The notes beneath the pieces were generated by a model that was not told the DNA's origin, made no database searches, and was given only the letters and a program-made list of their open reading frames with translations. The position numbers and the translations under genes are program-made. A DNA stretch of 64,000 nucleotides from Nitratireductor sp. GISD-1A_MAKvit (lineage in GTDB: Bacteria; Pseudomonadota; Alphaproteobacteria; Rhizobiales; Rhizobiaceae). The DNA lies in the NCBI RefSeq assembly GCF_040819555.1, contig NZ_CP161920.1:2975001-3039000 (forward strand). The letters are read 5' to 3'. Positions 47,102 to 56,903 of the stretch are shown in pieces. Numbering within the stretch: position 1 is the stretch's first letter; every line of letters starts with the position of its first letter.

Positions 47102-49770
47102 CCGGCCGCGCTCTCCCGGATTGCGGCCTGCGCCGCAGCCAGTCGCGCGATTGGAACCCGGAAAGGCGAACACGAAACGTAATCCAGCCCCACGGTCTCG
47201 CAGAACCGTATGGACGCAGGGTCTCCGCCGTGCTCACCACAGATGCCAAGCTTCAGGCCGGCGCGGGCCTCCCGCCCCTTTGCCGTGGCGATCCTGACCA
47301 GTTCCCCAACGCCATCGACATCCAGAGAGACGAACGGATCCTGCTCGATGATGCCGCGTGTGCGGTAGGTCTCGAGAAACGAAGCTGCATCGTCCCGTGA
47401 AATACCGAATGTGGTCTGTGTCAGATCATTCGTTCCGAAAGAAAAGAACTCGGCGCTGGCAGCGATTTCATCGGCTCGAAGAGCTGCGCGCGGCAGTTCG
47501 ATCATCGTCCCCACGAGATAGTCGAACGTGACGCCCCGCTCCTCCATCACCGTCCTTGCAACCGTGTCGATGCGCTCTTTCACGAAGGTCAGCTCGGCTG
47601 ACATGCCCACCAGCGGCACCATGATTTCCGGCACCACCGGGGCTCCCGCCTTCTGGGCGGCATCCGCGGCCGCCTCAAAGATCGCCCGCGCCTGCATTTC
47701 GGCGATTTCCGGATAGGAAATCGCAAGCCGGCAGCCGCGATGTCCCAGCATCGGGTTGAATTCGTGCAATGCTTCCGTGCGCTGGCGCAGCTTGTCTGTC
47801 GAAACGCCCATGGCTTCGGCCACTTCCGCGATTTCTTCATCCGTCTTGGGCAAGAACTCATGGAGTGGCGGGTCGAGCAGGCGGATGGTCACGGGAAGCC
47901 CGGCCATCACTTCGAAAATTTCAACGAAATCCGATCGCTGCATGGGAAGGAGCTTGGCAAGTGCCGCGCGCCGGTCGCTCTCGGTATCTGCCACGATCAT
48001 TTCGCGCATGGCAAGGATGCGCCCATCATCGAAAAACATGTGTTCGGTGCGGCAAAGGCCGATGCCCTCCGCCCCGAAAGACCTTGCCGTGCGCGCATCG
48101 GCTGGCGTTTCGGCATTGGCGCGCACACGCATGCGCCGTGCCTGGTCTGTCCAGCCCATGATGGTGGAGAAATCGCCGGAGAGTTCCGGCTGCAGCATGG
48201 GAACCGCCCCCTTCAGAACCTGACCCGTAGCGCCATCGATGGTGATCGTATCGCCTGCCTTGAGCAGCTGCCCCATGGCGAGGAGAACGCCTTTGCGCTG
48301 GTCAACGCGCAACGAGCCTGCCCCCGAAACGCAGGGCTTGCCCATGCCACGCGCCACCACGGCCGCGTGGCTTGTCATGCCGCCGCGTGTGGTCAGAATG
48401 CCTTCTGCTGCATGCATGCCGTGGATATCTTCCGGACTGGTCTCCACCCGCACCAGAATCACCCGGCGCCCTTCCGCCTTTGCCTCTTCGGCGGCTTCGG
48501 AGCAAAACACGATCTCTCCCGTTGCGGCTCCCGGGGAAGCCGGTAGCCCCATACCGATAATGTCGCGCGGAGCGGAGGGGTCGATGGTGGGATGCAGAAG
48601 CTGGTCGAGTGATGCCGCGTCGATGCGTGCCACGGCCTCTTCTCTCGTTATGAGCCCTTCATTGGCCATGTCGACGGCGACCTTGAGGGCAGCACTGGCC
48701 GTGCGCTTGCCCGAGCGGGTCTGCAGCATCCATAATTTGCCGCGCTCGATGGTGAACTCCAGATCCTGCATGTCGCGATAGTGCCGCTCCAGCGTGTCGG
48801 CGATCTGGATGAAGCTGGCAAACGCCTCCGGCATCAGCTTTTCAAGCGAAGGCTTGTCGGAACCCGCCACAAGCCTTGCCGCTTCGGTAATGTTCTGTGG
48901 CGTACGGATGCCGGCAACCACGTCTTCGCCCTGCGCATTGACGAGGAATTCGCCATAGAGCGCCTTTTCGCCGGTCGAGGGGTCACGCGTGAAAGCCACG
49001 CCCGTCGCCGAGTCCTCGCCCCGGTTGCCAAACACCATGGCCTGCACGTTCACCGCCGTGCCCCAGCTTTCGGGAATGTCGTGCAGCCGGCGATACGTCA
49101 TCGCGCGCGGATTCATCCAAGAGGAGAACACCGCGCCCACCGCGCCCCAGAGCTGTTCGTGCGGATCCTGCGGGAACGGCGCACCCAGTTCGGTTTCGAT
49201 GCGTCCCTTGTAGAGCGCGATGACATTCTGCCAGTCGCCGGCGGAAAATTCCGTGTCGACCTCATAGCCAAGCCGCGCCTTCTCCTCTTCGAGGATCTCC
49301 TCAAAGACATCATGGTCGAGCCCGAGCACCACATTGCAGTACATCTGGATGAACCGGCGGTAGCTGTCATAGGCAAAGCGCGCGTCATCCGCCTCCGCCG
49401 CAATCGCCTCAACCGTCGCATCGTTGAGGCCCAGATTGAGCACCGTGTCCATCATGCCGGGCATGGACGCCCGCGCACCCGAGCGCACCGACACCAGCAG
49501 CGGCGCCCCGGCATCGCCAAAGCGGCGACCGGCCACACGGCCCACCTCTTCGAGCGCCGCCTCGACCTGTGTTTTCAATTCGTCCGGATAGGTGCGGCCA
49601 TTGGCATAATAGTGGGAGCAGAGTTCGGTGGTGATCGTAAATCCGGGCGGCACCGGCAGCCCGAGACTGCACATCTCGGCCAGATTTGCACCCTTGCCGC
49701 CGAGCAGATTCCGGTCGCCCGCACTGCCTTCGGCACGTCCATCGCCAAACACATAGACCCACTTGGTCAT
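47098..49770 (-). CDS. ppdK: Pyruvate, phosphate dikinase
   Basis: An 890-residue cytoplasmic enzyme interconverting pyruvate, ATP and phosphate with PEP, AMP and pyrophosphate. The N-terminal ATP-grasp domain begins KWVYVFGDGRAEG and contains NLLGGKGANLAEM. The swivelling phosphohistidine lies in LTTRGGMTSHAAVVARGMGKPCVSG near residue 465. The C-terminal PEP-binding barrel has FGTNDLTQTTFG and GICGEHGGDP, including the catalytic cysteine. ATG 49770 follows aagggg; the longer frame adds 37 residues without support. In Hyphomicrobiales it supports gluconeogenesis or PEP balance. Confidence 0.95.
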   Translation of the reverse strand: MTKWVYVFGDGRAEGSAGDRNLLGGKGANLAEMCSLGLPVPPGFTITTELCSHYYANGRTYPDELKTQVEAALEEVGRVAGRRFGDAGAPLLVSVRSGARASMPGMMDTVLNLGLNDATVEAIAAEADDARFAYDSYRRFIQMYCNVVLGLDHDVFEEILEEEKARLGYEVDTEFSAGDWQNVIALYKGRIETELGAPFPQDPHEQLWGAVGAVFSSWMNPRAMTYRRLHDIPESWGTAVNVQAMVFGNRGEDSATGVAFTRDPSTGEKALYGEFLVNAQGEDVVAGIRTPQNITEAARLVAGSDKPSLEKLMPEAFASFIQIADTLERHYRDMQDLEFTIERGKLWMLQTRSGKRTASAALKVAVDMANEGLITREEAVARIDAASLDQLLHPTIDPSAPRDIIGMGLPASPGAATGEIVFCSEAAEEAKAEGRRVILVRVETSPEDIHGMHAAEGILTTRGGMTSHAAVVARGMGKPCVSGAGSLRVDQRKGVLLAMGQLLKAGDTITIDGATGQVLKGAVPMLQPELSGDFSTIMGWTDQARRMRVRANAETPADARTARSFGAEGIGLCRTEHMFFDDGRILAMREMIVADTESDRRAALAKLLPMQRSDFVEIFEVMAGLPVTIRLLDPPLHEFLPKTDEEIAEVAEAMGVSTDKLRQRTEALHEFNPMLGHRGCRLAISYPEIAEMQARAIFEAAADAAQKAGAPVVPEIMVPLVGMSAELTFVKERIDTVARTVMEERGVTFDYLVGTMIELPRAALRADEIAASAEFFSFGTNDLTQTTFGISRDDAASFLETYRTRGIIEQDPFVSLDVDGVGELVRIATAKGREARAGLKLGICGEHGGDPASIRFCETVGLDYVSCSPFRVPIARLAAAQAAIRESAAG

Positions 49771-50036
49771 GCTGCATTCCCCTTCCGGTCGTTCTGCCGG
49801 CGCTGGAACCCTGCTGCACCGGCCACGGGAGGCAGCGTTAAGGGGCTGCGCACGCCATGGCAAGGCCGCCTTCGGCACCATCCGCCGCTTTATCGATTGA
49901 AGAGTTCATTTTTGTTCACCCGAAACCACCCCGTGCTCCGGAAAGGTCCAGCTCCCCCTTCACAAGGGGGCCGGCTACCCCTCTTGCCATCGGAAACGCG
50001 ATATTATAGAACAAACAAGGAACATTGGAGAGAAAG

Positions 50037-50381
50037 ATGCGCAGAACCGGAAAGCTCGACTATATCGAAATGCCAGCAAGCGGTGAGAGCCTCGGTCAGG
50101 TCAAGGCGTTTTACGCAAAGGCCTTCTCCTGGAAGTTCACCGATTATGGGCCGGCATACTCGGCGTTTTCCGAGGGTCTCGACGGCGGTTTCGACGGCAA
50201 CCCGGAAGGAAACGACAAACCGCTCCCGGTGCTGTTCAGTGAAGATCTCGAAGCCACCTTGAAGACGGTCGAGGCAGCTGGTGGAAAGATCGTGAAGCCA
50301 ATCTTTTCTTTCCCCGGCGGTCGCCGCTTTCACTTCGTCGATCCCGCCGGAAACGAATTGGCAATGTGGAGTGAATCATGA
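50037..50381 (+). CDS. VOC (glyoxalase/bleomycin-resistance) family protein
   Basis: A 114-residue single-domain protein of the vicinal oxygen chelate fold: LDYIEMPASGESLGQVKAFYAKAFSW at the start and the closing HFVDPAGNELAMW, which holds the usual glutamate. Substrate is unknown; such proteins may be isomerases, dioxygenases or drug-binding. ATG 50037 follows ggagagaaag. It lies head to tail with the 3' end of smc across a 71-bp gap. Confidence 0.85.
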   Translation: MRRTGKLDYIEMPASGESLGQVKAFYAKAFSWKFTDYGPAYSAFSEGLDGGFDGNPEGNDKPLPVLFSEDLEATLKTVEAAGGKIVKPIFSFPGGRRFHFVDPAGNELAMWSES

Positions 50382-50452
50382 CAATGGCGAACATGGCTGT
50401 CCGTCCTGATGTCGGACATTGCAGCGATGAAACCGACGAGCGGGAAGAAATG

Positions 50453-53400
50453 TTAGCCTGCCTCGCGCAGGCGCTCGGCGGTCTGCAGATCGACCGAGAC
50501 GAGCTGGCTGACGCCCTGCTCGGCCATGGTTACACCGAACAGCCTGCTCATCCGCGCCATGGTGATGGGATTGTGCGTGATGACTACAAAGCGTGTGTCC
50601 GTTGAGGCAGCCATTTCATCCATGAGGTTGCAGAAGCGCTCGACATTGTGATCGTCGAGCGGCGCATCCACCTCGTCCAGCACGCAGATGGGGGCGGGGT
50701 TCGTCAGGAACACAGCGAAAATCAACGCCATCGCCGTCAGCGCCTGCTCGCCACCTGAAAGAAGCGTCATGGTTTGCGGGCGCTTGCCGGGCGGACGGGC
50801 GAGAATTTCAAGCCCGGCCTCAAGCGGATCATCGGATTCGATCAGCTGCAGTTCGGCCGTGCCGCCACCGAACAGATGTGTGAAAAGACGCTTGAACTGC
50901 TCGTTGACCACGTCGAAAGCGGCCAGGAGACGTTCACGCCCCTCCTTGTTCAGGCTCTGGATCGCGTGCCGCAGCTTTTGAATGGCCTCAATCACGTCCT
51001 CGCGCTCTGAGACAATGTTTCCGTGCCGCTCATTGAGTTCGGCCTGTTCTTCCTCCGCGCGCAGATTGACCGCGCCCAGGCGTTCACGCTCCATCTTGAG
51101 GCGTTCCAGCCGCCGCTCCACATCGGCGATGTCCGGCATTGGCGCGTCGGGCTGCAGCTCGGCCATTGCCAGCACTTCGTGGGGCGGTACACCCAGAATT
51201 TCCTGGATGCGCGCTTCGGCTTCTTTTCTTCGTTCCTCTGCCGCCGTCATGCGCTCTTCCGCGCGCGCCCTGCTTTCGCGTGCCGATGAGAGCGACTGGA
51301 TGCTCTGCGTCGCCAGCTTGTCCAGTTCCGCCTGCCGGTTCTCCGCCTCCTGCAGCTTGTCGGCAGCCTCCCTGCGCACGGCCTCGGCGCTGGAAATCTG
51401 GGTCAGCAGGGAGCGCCCGCGCATCTCGATTTCCTCAGGTGCCTCCGCCAGCTCCTCAAGCTCCGCTTCGGTATCGGTGCGGCGCTGCAAAAGTGCAGAC
51501 GTGTGGCGGTCGGCGTTTTCCACCCGTGACTGCCAGTTGCGTCGTTCGGCAGCGATGGCTTCAAGGCGCCGCCGGCGAGCCTCCGCCTCGCGGCGCAGTC
51601 CCTCATAGGCCGCCCGTGCCTCGGCCACGGCTGCCCGCTTGGCTGAAACCTGTGCTGCCTGGTGATCGAGACGCTGCTGCAGTTCGGTAATGTCCGGTGC
51701 CGCTTCAAGCGCTTCTTCCGCAGCCAGGGTCGCAGCCTCCGCTTCCTCCAGATCCTCGACAACACGGCCGCGCGCCTCTTCCAGGCTCATGCGGCGGCTT
51801 GACAGCTCGCCCGCAGCCTTTTCGGCACTCGCGAGCGCATCCCTTGCCCGGCTGAGTGCTGCCTGTGCCTCCCGCGCTTCCTCGCGCGCACGTCTTTCTG
51901 CTTCAACGGCGGCTTTTACCCCCTGCTCCGCGTCCGACAGGGCTGTCTCGGCTGCATGCAGGCGCGCCGAAGCCTCGATCACCTCGCCGTCCAGCTCCGC
52001 CAGGCGGTTCTTCTGGGCAAGCCTCTGTGCTGCGGCGGTCGGTGCATCCGCACTGGCGCGGTAGCCGTCCCAGCGCCACAATGCGCCATCGCGCGCCACC
52101 AGCCGCTGGCCGGGTTTGAGTTCTTTCTGCAATCGCGCGCCATCTTCCGCATCCACAATACCGATCTGCGCGAGGCGACGTGCGAGCTGTTCAGGCGCCT
52201 TGACCACGGAAGCAAGCGGCACGACGCCACCAGGCAGCGCCGGGTCGTCGGCTCCGATCTCCGACGGCCCCCAATAGACCGGGGCAGCGCTGTCCAGCGG
52301 CACATCGAGGTCTTCGCCGAGGGCCGCGCCCAGCGCTGTTTCAAACCCGCGCTCCACCCGCAATTGCTCCAGCACCGCGGGGAAAAGATCCCCCCCACCC
52401 GCATTCAGGATCTTGCGAAGCGTCTGCGCTTCGGTCTCGACCCGCCCGAGCTCCGCACGGGCATCCTGCAGCGGCGGCCGGGCAGCCTGTTCGGCCTCGC
52501 GGGCGCCTGTCACCCGCTCTTCAGCCTCGGCAACGGCTTCTTCGGCCATTTCCAGGCGTTCTGCAGCTTCATCAACCAGAAGCCGTTTTTCCGCAGGATC
52601 CGGCAGACCCGCAATTTTCGCCGAGATGTCCTGCAGCTCCGCATCCATGGTGGCAACCTGCCGTGCGAGCCGGTCCCTGCGCTCGGCCTGCTCCCTTATG
52701 GCGCGCTCGACCTGCTGACGGCTTGCCGAAGCCTCGGCCTTTTCGGCCGTCAGGCGCGAAAGCTGCTCCTCGGCCGTCGCCAGTTCGGCCGAAACCGTTT
52801 CGAACACGTTCAGAAGTTCGCTCTCGCGTCCATCCGCCCCCTCGTCGGCTTCCCTGAGGGTCTCTTCCTCTTCGGCCAGTCTTGCAAGCGCTTCGGCATT
52901 GTCGCGCACCATCTGCTCTTCGCGGGCGATGTCGGCATTGAGCTGATCGACCCGTTTCCTGAGCTCCTGGGTGCGCGCTTCCATGCGCCGCGCTTCCTCT
53001 TCCATCTGCGTTCTCGCGATGGTCAGCCTCTGAAGGGCAGCCGCGGCGGCGGCTTCGGCCTCGCGCAGCTTGGGCAGTTCATGTGCGGCAATCGCCTGGG
53101 CCTTGGCCGCTTCCATCTGCTCGCTAGCCGTCTCCCCGACCAGAGCCGTGGCCTTGGAGAGCATGCTTTGCGCTTCGGCTTCCTGATCCTTGGCCGATGA
53201 CCAGCGCAGATGCAGCAGGATCGCCTCGGCCTTGCGGACTTCCGCCGAAAGGTTCTTGAAGCGCGATGCCTGCCGCGCCTGGCGTTTCAGACTGTCGATC
53301 TGGCTGTCAAGTTCACTGACAACGTCGTCAAGGCGTTCGAGGTTCTGCTCCGCTGCGCGCAGCCTGAGTTCGGCTTCATGCCGGCGTGAATGGAGGCCGG

Positions 53401-53911
53401 AAATACCTGCAGCTTCTTCCAGAAGTGCGCGGCGCGCCTGTGGTTTTGCCTGGATGAGTTCGCCAATGCGCCCCTGCCCCACCATCGATGGAGAGCGTGC
53501 GCCGGTCGACTGATCGGCAAAAAGCAGCTGGACATCGCGCGCGCGGGCTTCCTTGCCGTTGATCCGATAGACCGAACCGGCCTCGCGCTCGATCCGCCGG
53601 GAGACCTGCAATTCGTCGGCATCGTTGAAGGCCGCGGGCGCTGTCCGGTCGGCATTGTCGAGAAACAGCGTCACCTCGGCCGTATTTCGGGCCGGGCGCG
53701 TCCCCGATCCCGAAAAGATCACGTCGTCCATGCCGGAAGCGCGCATGTTCTTGTAGGAGCTTTCGCCCATAACCCAGCGCAGCGCTTCCACCAGATTGGA
53801 CTTGCCGCAGCCATTCGGCCCGACCACACCGGTCAGACCGGTTTCAATGATGAATTCGCTTGGTTCAACGAAGGATTTGAACCCCAGAAGACGCAGTTTG
53901 GTGAATTTCAT
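50453..53911 (-). CDS. smc: Chromosome segregation protein SMC
   Basis: An 1152-residue condensin ATPase. Walker A GPNGCGKSN is at residues 31-39. Two long coiled coils (about 165-500 and 660-990), rich in Glu, Ala and Arg, flank a hinge near 510-640. The C-terminal head has the ABC signature LLSGGEQALTAMAL and Walker B VLDEVDAPLDDHN. It compacts and segregates the chromosome, together with ScpA and ScpB elsewhere. ATG 53911 is chosen from the conserved start MKFTKLRLLGFKSF with ggtggg upstream. Downstream of dsbA in the same orientation, a common order in Hyphomicrobiales. Confidence 0.95.
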   Translation of the reverse strand: MKFTKLRLLGFKSFVEPSEFIIETGLTGVVGPNGCGKSNLVEALRWVMGESSYKNMRASGMDDVIFSGSGTRPARNTAEVTLFLDNADRTAPAAFNDADELQVSRRIEREAGSVYRINGKEARARDVQLLFADQSTGARSPSMVGQGRIGELIQAKPQARRALLEEAAGISGLHSRRHEAELRLRAAEQNLERLDDVVSELDSQIDSLKRQARQASRFKNLSAEVRKAEAILLHLRWSSAKDQEAEAQSMLSKATALVGETASEQMEAAKAQAIAAHELPKLREAEAAAAAALQRLTIARTQMEEEARRMEARTQELRKRVDQLNADIAREEQMVRDNAEALARLAEEEETLREADEGADGRESELLNVFETVSAELATAEEQLSRLTAEKAEASASRQQVERAIREQAERRDRLARQVATMDAELQDISAKIAGLPDPAEKRLLVDEAAERLEMAEEAVAEAEERVTGAREAEQAARPPLQDARAELGRVETEAQTLRKILNAGGGDLFPAVLEQLRVERGFETALGAALGEDLDVPLDSAAPVYWGPSEIGADDPALPGGVVPLASVVKAPEQLARRLAQIGIVDAEDGARLQKELKPGQRLVARDGALWRWDGYRASADAPTAAAQRLAQKNRLAELDGEVIEASARLHAAETALSDAEQGVKAAVEAERRAREEAREAQAALSRARDALASAEKAAGELSSRRMSLEEARGRVVEDLEEAEAATLAAEEALEAAPDITELQQRLDHQAAQVSAKRAAVAEARAAYEGLRREAEARRRRLEAIAAERRNWQSRVENADRHTSALLQRRTDTEAELEELAEAPEEIEMRGRSLLTQISSAEAVRREAADKLQEAENRQAELDKLATQSIQSLSSARESRARAEERMTAAEERRKEAEARIQEILGVPPHEVLAMAELQPDAPMPDIADVERRLERLKMERERLGAVNLRAEEEQAELNERHGNIVSEREDVIEAIQKLRHAIQSLNKEGRERLLAAFDVVNEQFKRLFTHLFGGGTAELQLIESDDPLEAGLEILARPPGKRPQTMTLLSGGEQALTAMALIFAVFLTNPAPICVLDEVDAPLDDHNVERFCNLMDEMAASTDTRFVVITHNPITMARMSRLFGVTMAEQGVSQLVSVDLQTAERLREAG

Positions 53912-53960
53912 GCCGGGCCCACCCTGTTGCACGCGCGCAAAATCAACGGGCAGTCTTCCT

Positions 53961-54185
53961 GTCCGTCAATGCAAGCCCACAATGCGTCCCGGCGCTTCAT
54001 CAATCCAAATGGCTCCCGAGTGCTTCTTCCAGCGGATGAAGAATGGCGGAACAGCCGAAACCGGCAAACGCTCCAACCCCAATCACACGATGCCTTGACT
54101 TCATCCAGAAGCTCGAGCTGCGTCAAGCAAGCTTCGGAGCTCTCTTGCGAGAAATCCGCAAATTCGCCGGTTTTCAACAGGGTTG
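53961..54185 (-). pseudogene. Decayed C-terminal fragment of a dsbA paralogue
   Basis: On the minus strand the translation LLKTGEFADFSQESSEACL(T)QLELLDEV parallels LLKIAKLAGFTQESFEACL(T)DQKLLENV of the intact dsbA next door. After a frame change the DNA continues to parallel dsbA: FFIN-GKKYSGAMSIDE matches ccattcttcatccgctggaa and the cactcgggagccatttggat segment, ending at cattgacgg. The thioredoxin CxxC part is absent. It is thus a broken duplicate of the last third of dsbA, between dsbA and smc. Boundaries are approximate. Confidence 0.7.
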
Positions 54186-54347
54186 AGCGGAAATTGCACA
54201 GCTCAACCCGACATGCGTGCGCTGTAAAACAAATTCGGGAAACAATGAAATAATCGCCTGTTGAACGGTCTCCGGGCGCTCCTACGGCCACCCAACCGGG
54301 GGAGCCACAGCCGGGTGCGGGACGTATCAGCGCCCGCCTGGGAAAGG

Positions 54348-54387
54348 CATGATCGCGCCACCGATCGAAACGGCTGGCGCGATCATG
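54348..54387 (-). terminator. Hairpin after dsbA
   Basis: CATGATCGCGCCA (54348-54360) and TGGCGCGATCATG (54375-54387) form a perfect 13-bp stem, 6 bp beyond the dsbA stop. The T tract that follows on the minus strand is weak (CCTTTCCC), so termination is plausible but not certain. Confidence 0.5.
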
Positions 54388-54392
54388 TGCTG

Positions 54393-55103
54393 TCAGAGCA
54401 TACCGTCAATCACTGCGGAAATTTCGTCGATCGACATGGCGCCCGAGTACTTCTTGCCATTGATGAAGAAGGTCGGCGTCGCATCGATGCCAAATTCTTC
54501 AGCGCCGCGGGTGCGCACGGACCGCACATTCTCCAACAGCTTCTGATCGGTCAGACAGGCTTCAAAGCTCTCCTGGGTGAAACCGGCCAGTTTGGCGATT
54601 TTCAGGAGAGCAGACTGCGCATCCTGGACCGGCGCCCAGTTGCCCTGCTGCTTGAACAGAACGTCGACCATGGCGAAATACTTGTCATCGGAGCAGCGCG
54701 CGAGCATGAAACCGGCTTCCGCGCGCGGATCGAACGGGAATTCGCGCAGGATGAAACGCACCTTGCCCGTCTCAATGTATTTCTTCTTCAGATCGGGATA
54801 GGTGCGGGTGTGGAAAGTCGCGCAGTGGCTGCATGTCATCGAAGCGTATTCGACGATGGTAACGGGCGCGTTTTCATCGCCCTGCACCTTGTCTTCCAGC
54901 GCCCCTTCTTCAAGAAGCTTGTCCATGTCCACTGTCCCGGTCGATGCCGGAGCGTCCACGGCAGCCGTGGTGACCGGATCTTTCGCAGCCGCCCCCGCAT
55001 CTGCCTCGGCACTGCTGTCTGAGCATGCGGCCAACCCCAGACCAAGGGCCGGCAGGGCGGCCATGGAAAGAAGAAGTCTGCGGCGCTGGATCAGTTCGGA
55101 CAT
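54393..55103 (-). CDS. dsbA: DsbA-family thiol:disulfide interchange protein
   Basis: A 236-residue exported oxidoreductase. The N terminus has arginines followed by a hydrophobic stretch and a lipobox-like LAAC (residues 6-27), so it is probably a lipoprotein in the periplasm. The thioredoxin-fold active site is CSHC in EYASMTCSHCATFH, the cis-proline lies in DATPTFFINGKKYSG, and the fold's helical insert sits between them. It would oxidise or shuffle disulfides in exported proteins. A degraded partial copy lies just downstream. Some relatives are of the DsbG/BdbD type. Confidence 0.88.
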   Translation of the reverse strand: MSELIQRRRLLLSMAALPALGLGLAACSDSSAEADAGAAAKDPVTTAAVDAPASTGTVDMDKLLEEGALEDKVQGDENAPVTIVEYASMTCSHCATFHTRTYPDLKKKYIETGKVRFILREFPFDPRAEAGFMLARCSDDKYFAMVDVLFKQQGNWAPVQDAQSALLKIAKLAGFTQESFEACLTDQKLLENVRSVRTRGAEEFGIDATPTFFINGKKYSGAMSIDEISAVIDGML

Positions 55104-55229
55104 GGAATTTCACCTGTTTGTCTTGGAGTGTTACCTGCGAGAACGCCACAAAGCTGGCGTTTCGGGCGAATTTGGGTCAGGGGCGGAATTTTCTGAAGCA
55201 GGCGCCCCATCACGTTTTGGTGATCGGTC

Positions 55230-55727
55230 TCATCTGCGCCGCCCCAGAATGCTGGCTCCCAGGTTTTCGAGCGACTGGCGCAGGGCGTCGTCTTCCACGC
55301 CCGCGATAAGCGCCTCGATCCGCGCGCTTTCGCCAGCCGTCAGCGGTCGCGAGGGCGCGGGCTTGCGTTTCGGGGCAACGGCCACCGGTTTTTGAACGAT
55401 CTTGATTCGCCCCACGGCGGCAAATCCCATGAATGCGTTCACCCGGCCGATCACCTCGCCTGTTTCGTGCTGCAGCCGCAGTGCCGCCGCGCCCTCACAG
55501 GCGATCACAAGCGTGGCCGGCTCAAACGGATCATCCTCGTGCCGCCTTCGGGGCCAGGCAAGCTTTTCTGGCCTTGTGCTGAGCGCAAGGCGTTCGCCGA
55601 CGATCTCCGACCAGCATTGCACGAGCTCGACAGAGAGCCCGGCTCGCTTGCGCATCACCGGATCCAGAATGCCCGTTGCCAGATCGCTCACAGCGACGGG
55701 ATTGCCGTATTGCCTCTTCCCTGTCAT
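55230..55727 (-). CDS. DciA-like DUF721 protein
   Basis: A 165-residue protein with the DUF721 core (DPVMRKRAGLSVELVQCWSEIVGERLA, then PATLVIACEGAAALRLQHETGEVIGRVN). DUF721 proteins of the DciA type load the replicative helicase DnaB in bacteria without DnaC, which would be the role here; this is from family knowledge. The C-terminal half is basic and Pro-rich and then helical. The start at 55727 is taken from family similarity; it is divergent from mutY, 50 bp apart. Confidence 0.8.
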   Translation of the reverse strand: MTGKRQYGNPVAVSDLATGILDPVMRKRAGLSVELVQCWSEIVGERLALSTRPEKLAWPRRRHEDDPFEPATLVIACEGAAALRLQHETGEVIGRVNAFMGFAAVGRIKIVQKPVAVAPKRKPAPSRPLTAGESARIEALIAGVEDDALRQSLENLGASILGRRR

Positions 55728-55777
55728 GACATGACTTCTCGAATTGATCCGAAACACCTGTTGGGCTCCGCCACAGT

Positions 55778-56897
55778 ATGGCACGCACGGAAGCGCCGGT
55801 CACCGACGCACATGCTTCTTCTGGCGATTTTTCGCAGCCGCTTCTCGCCTGGTATGATCGCCATCACCGGAACCTGCCCTGGCGCACCCCTCCCGGCGAG
55901 ACGAAACTCGGCGTTCTGCCGGATCCCTATCGCGTCTGGCTGTCGGAGGTCATGCTTCAGCAGACCACGGTCGGTGCGGTCAAACGCTATTTCGATTTCT
56001 TCACGCACACATGGCCGACGGTCGAAGCCCTTGCCGCGGCTGAAACCGATGACGTGATGAAGGCATGGGCAGGTCTCGGCTATTATTCGCGGGCGCGCAA
56101 TCTGAAGAAGTGCGCCGAGACTGTCGCTTCGCAACACAATGGCCGCTTCCCCGACACCGAAGCCGACCTCAAGGCCCTGCCCGGTATCGGCGATTATACC
56201 GCGGCCGCCATCGCCGCCATCGCATTCAACCGCCCCGCCGCCGTGGTGGACGGGAACATCGAGCGCGTCATCACACGCTTTCACACGATCGAAACCCCGC
56301 TCCCGCATGCCAAGCCAGAGATTCGCGACCGGGTCAGAAAAGTGCTGCCAAACGACCGGCCAGGCGATTTCGCACAGGCCATGATGGACCTTGGCGCGAC
56401 GATCTGCACGCCGCGCAAACCGGCCCTGCGTGCTTTGCCCCGTCTCCGCCGGTTGCTCGGCAAGGCGAGATGGCTCTGCAGAGCGCTTTCCCGTCAAGGC
56501 CCCGAAGGCGGAAAAACCCGCGCGCAGGGGAGCCGCTTTCGTCGCCGTGCGTGCCGATGGAGCTGTTCTCCTGCGACAACGCGCTCCCACGGGTCTTCTG
56601 GGGGGCATGAGCGAGGTGCCCGGCAGCCACTGGACGGCACGCCGGGACGGCGTCACCGACACCACGGCCGCTCCCTTCCCCGCCGACTGGCGCGAAACCG
56701 GAACGATCCGCCACGTTTTCACACACTTCGCGCTTGAGCTTTCGGTCTTTCGTGCGGATATTCATGACGATGTGCCCACCACCGACGGCTGGTGGTCATC
56801 CCCCGACAGCCTCCCCGGCGAAGCACTGCCGACGGTGATGAAGAAAGCGATCGAGGCCGCAATACCGGGGGCAACGAAAAAGCGCCCGAAAGGATAG
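55778..56897 (+). CDS. mutY: A/G-specific adenine glycosylase, +1 frameshift
   Basis: A base-excision repair glycosylase that removes adenine opposite 8-oxoguanine. The helix-hairpin-helix LPGIGDYTAAAIAAIAF is followed by the catalytic aspartate in AAVVDGNIERVITR. The iron-sulfur cluster cysteines CTPRKPACVLCPVSAGC come back only after deleting one C at GGCCCTG (56422-56428). The C-terminal NUDIX-like 8-oxoG domain (GGMSEVPGSHW) lies in the second frame. The restored enzyme is 372 residues, of normal length. The early WYDRHHRNLPWR and VMLQQTTV blocks support the start at 55778. Confidence 0.85.
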
Positions 56898-56903
56898 ATC
56901 TGC

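Noticed and set aside
50378..50605. A 75-codon frame overlapping the VOC gene stop and the smc 3' end
   Set aside because: Most of it is antisense to smc, and it shows no recognisable domain.
53908..54291. A 127-codon minus-strand gene between dsbA and smc
   Set aside because: Its similarity to dsbA changes frame midway and lacks the CxxC domain, so it is treated as a pseudogene fragment.
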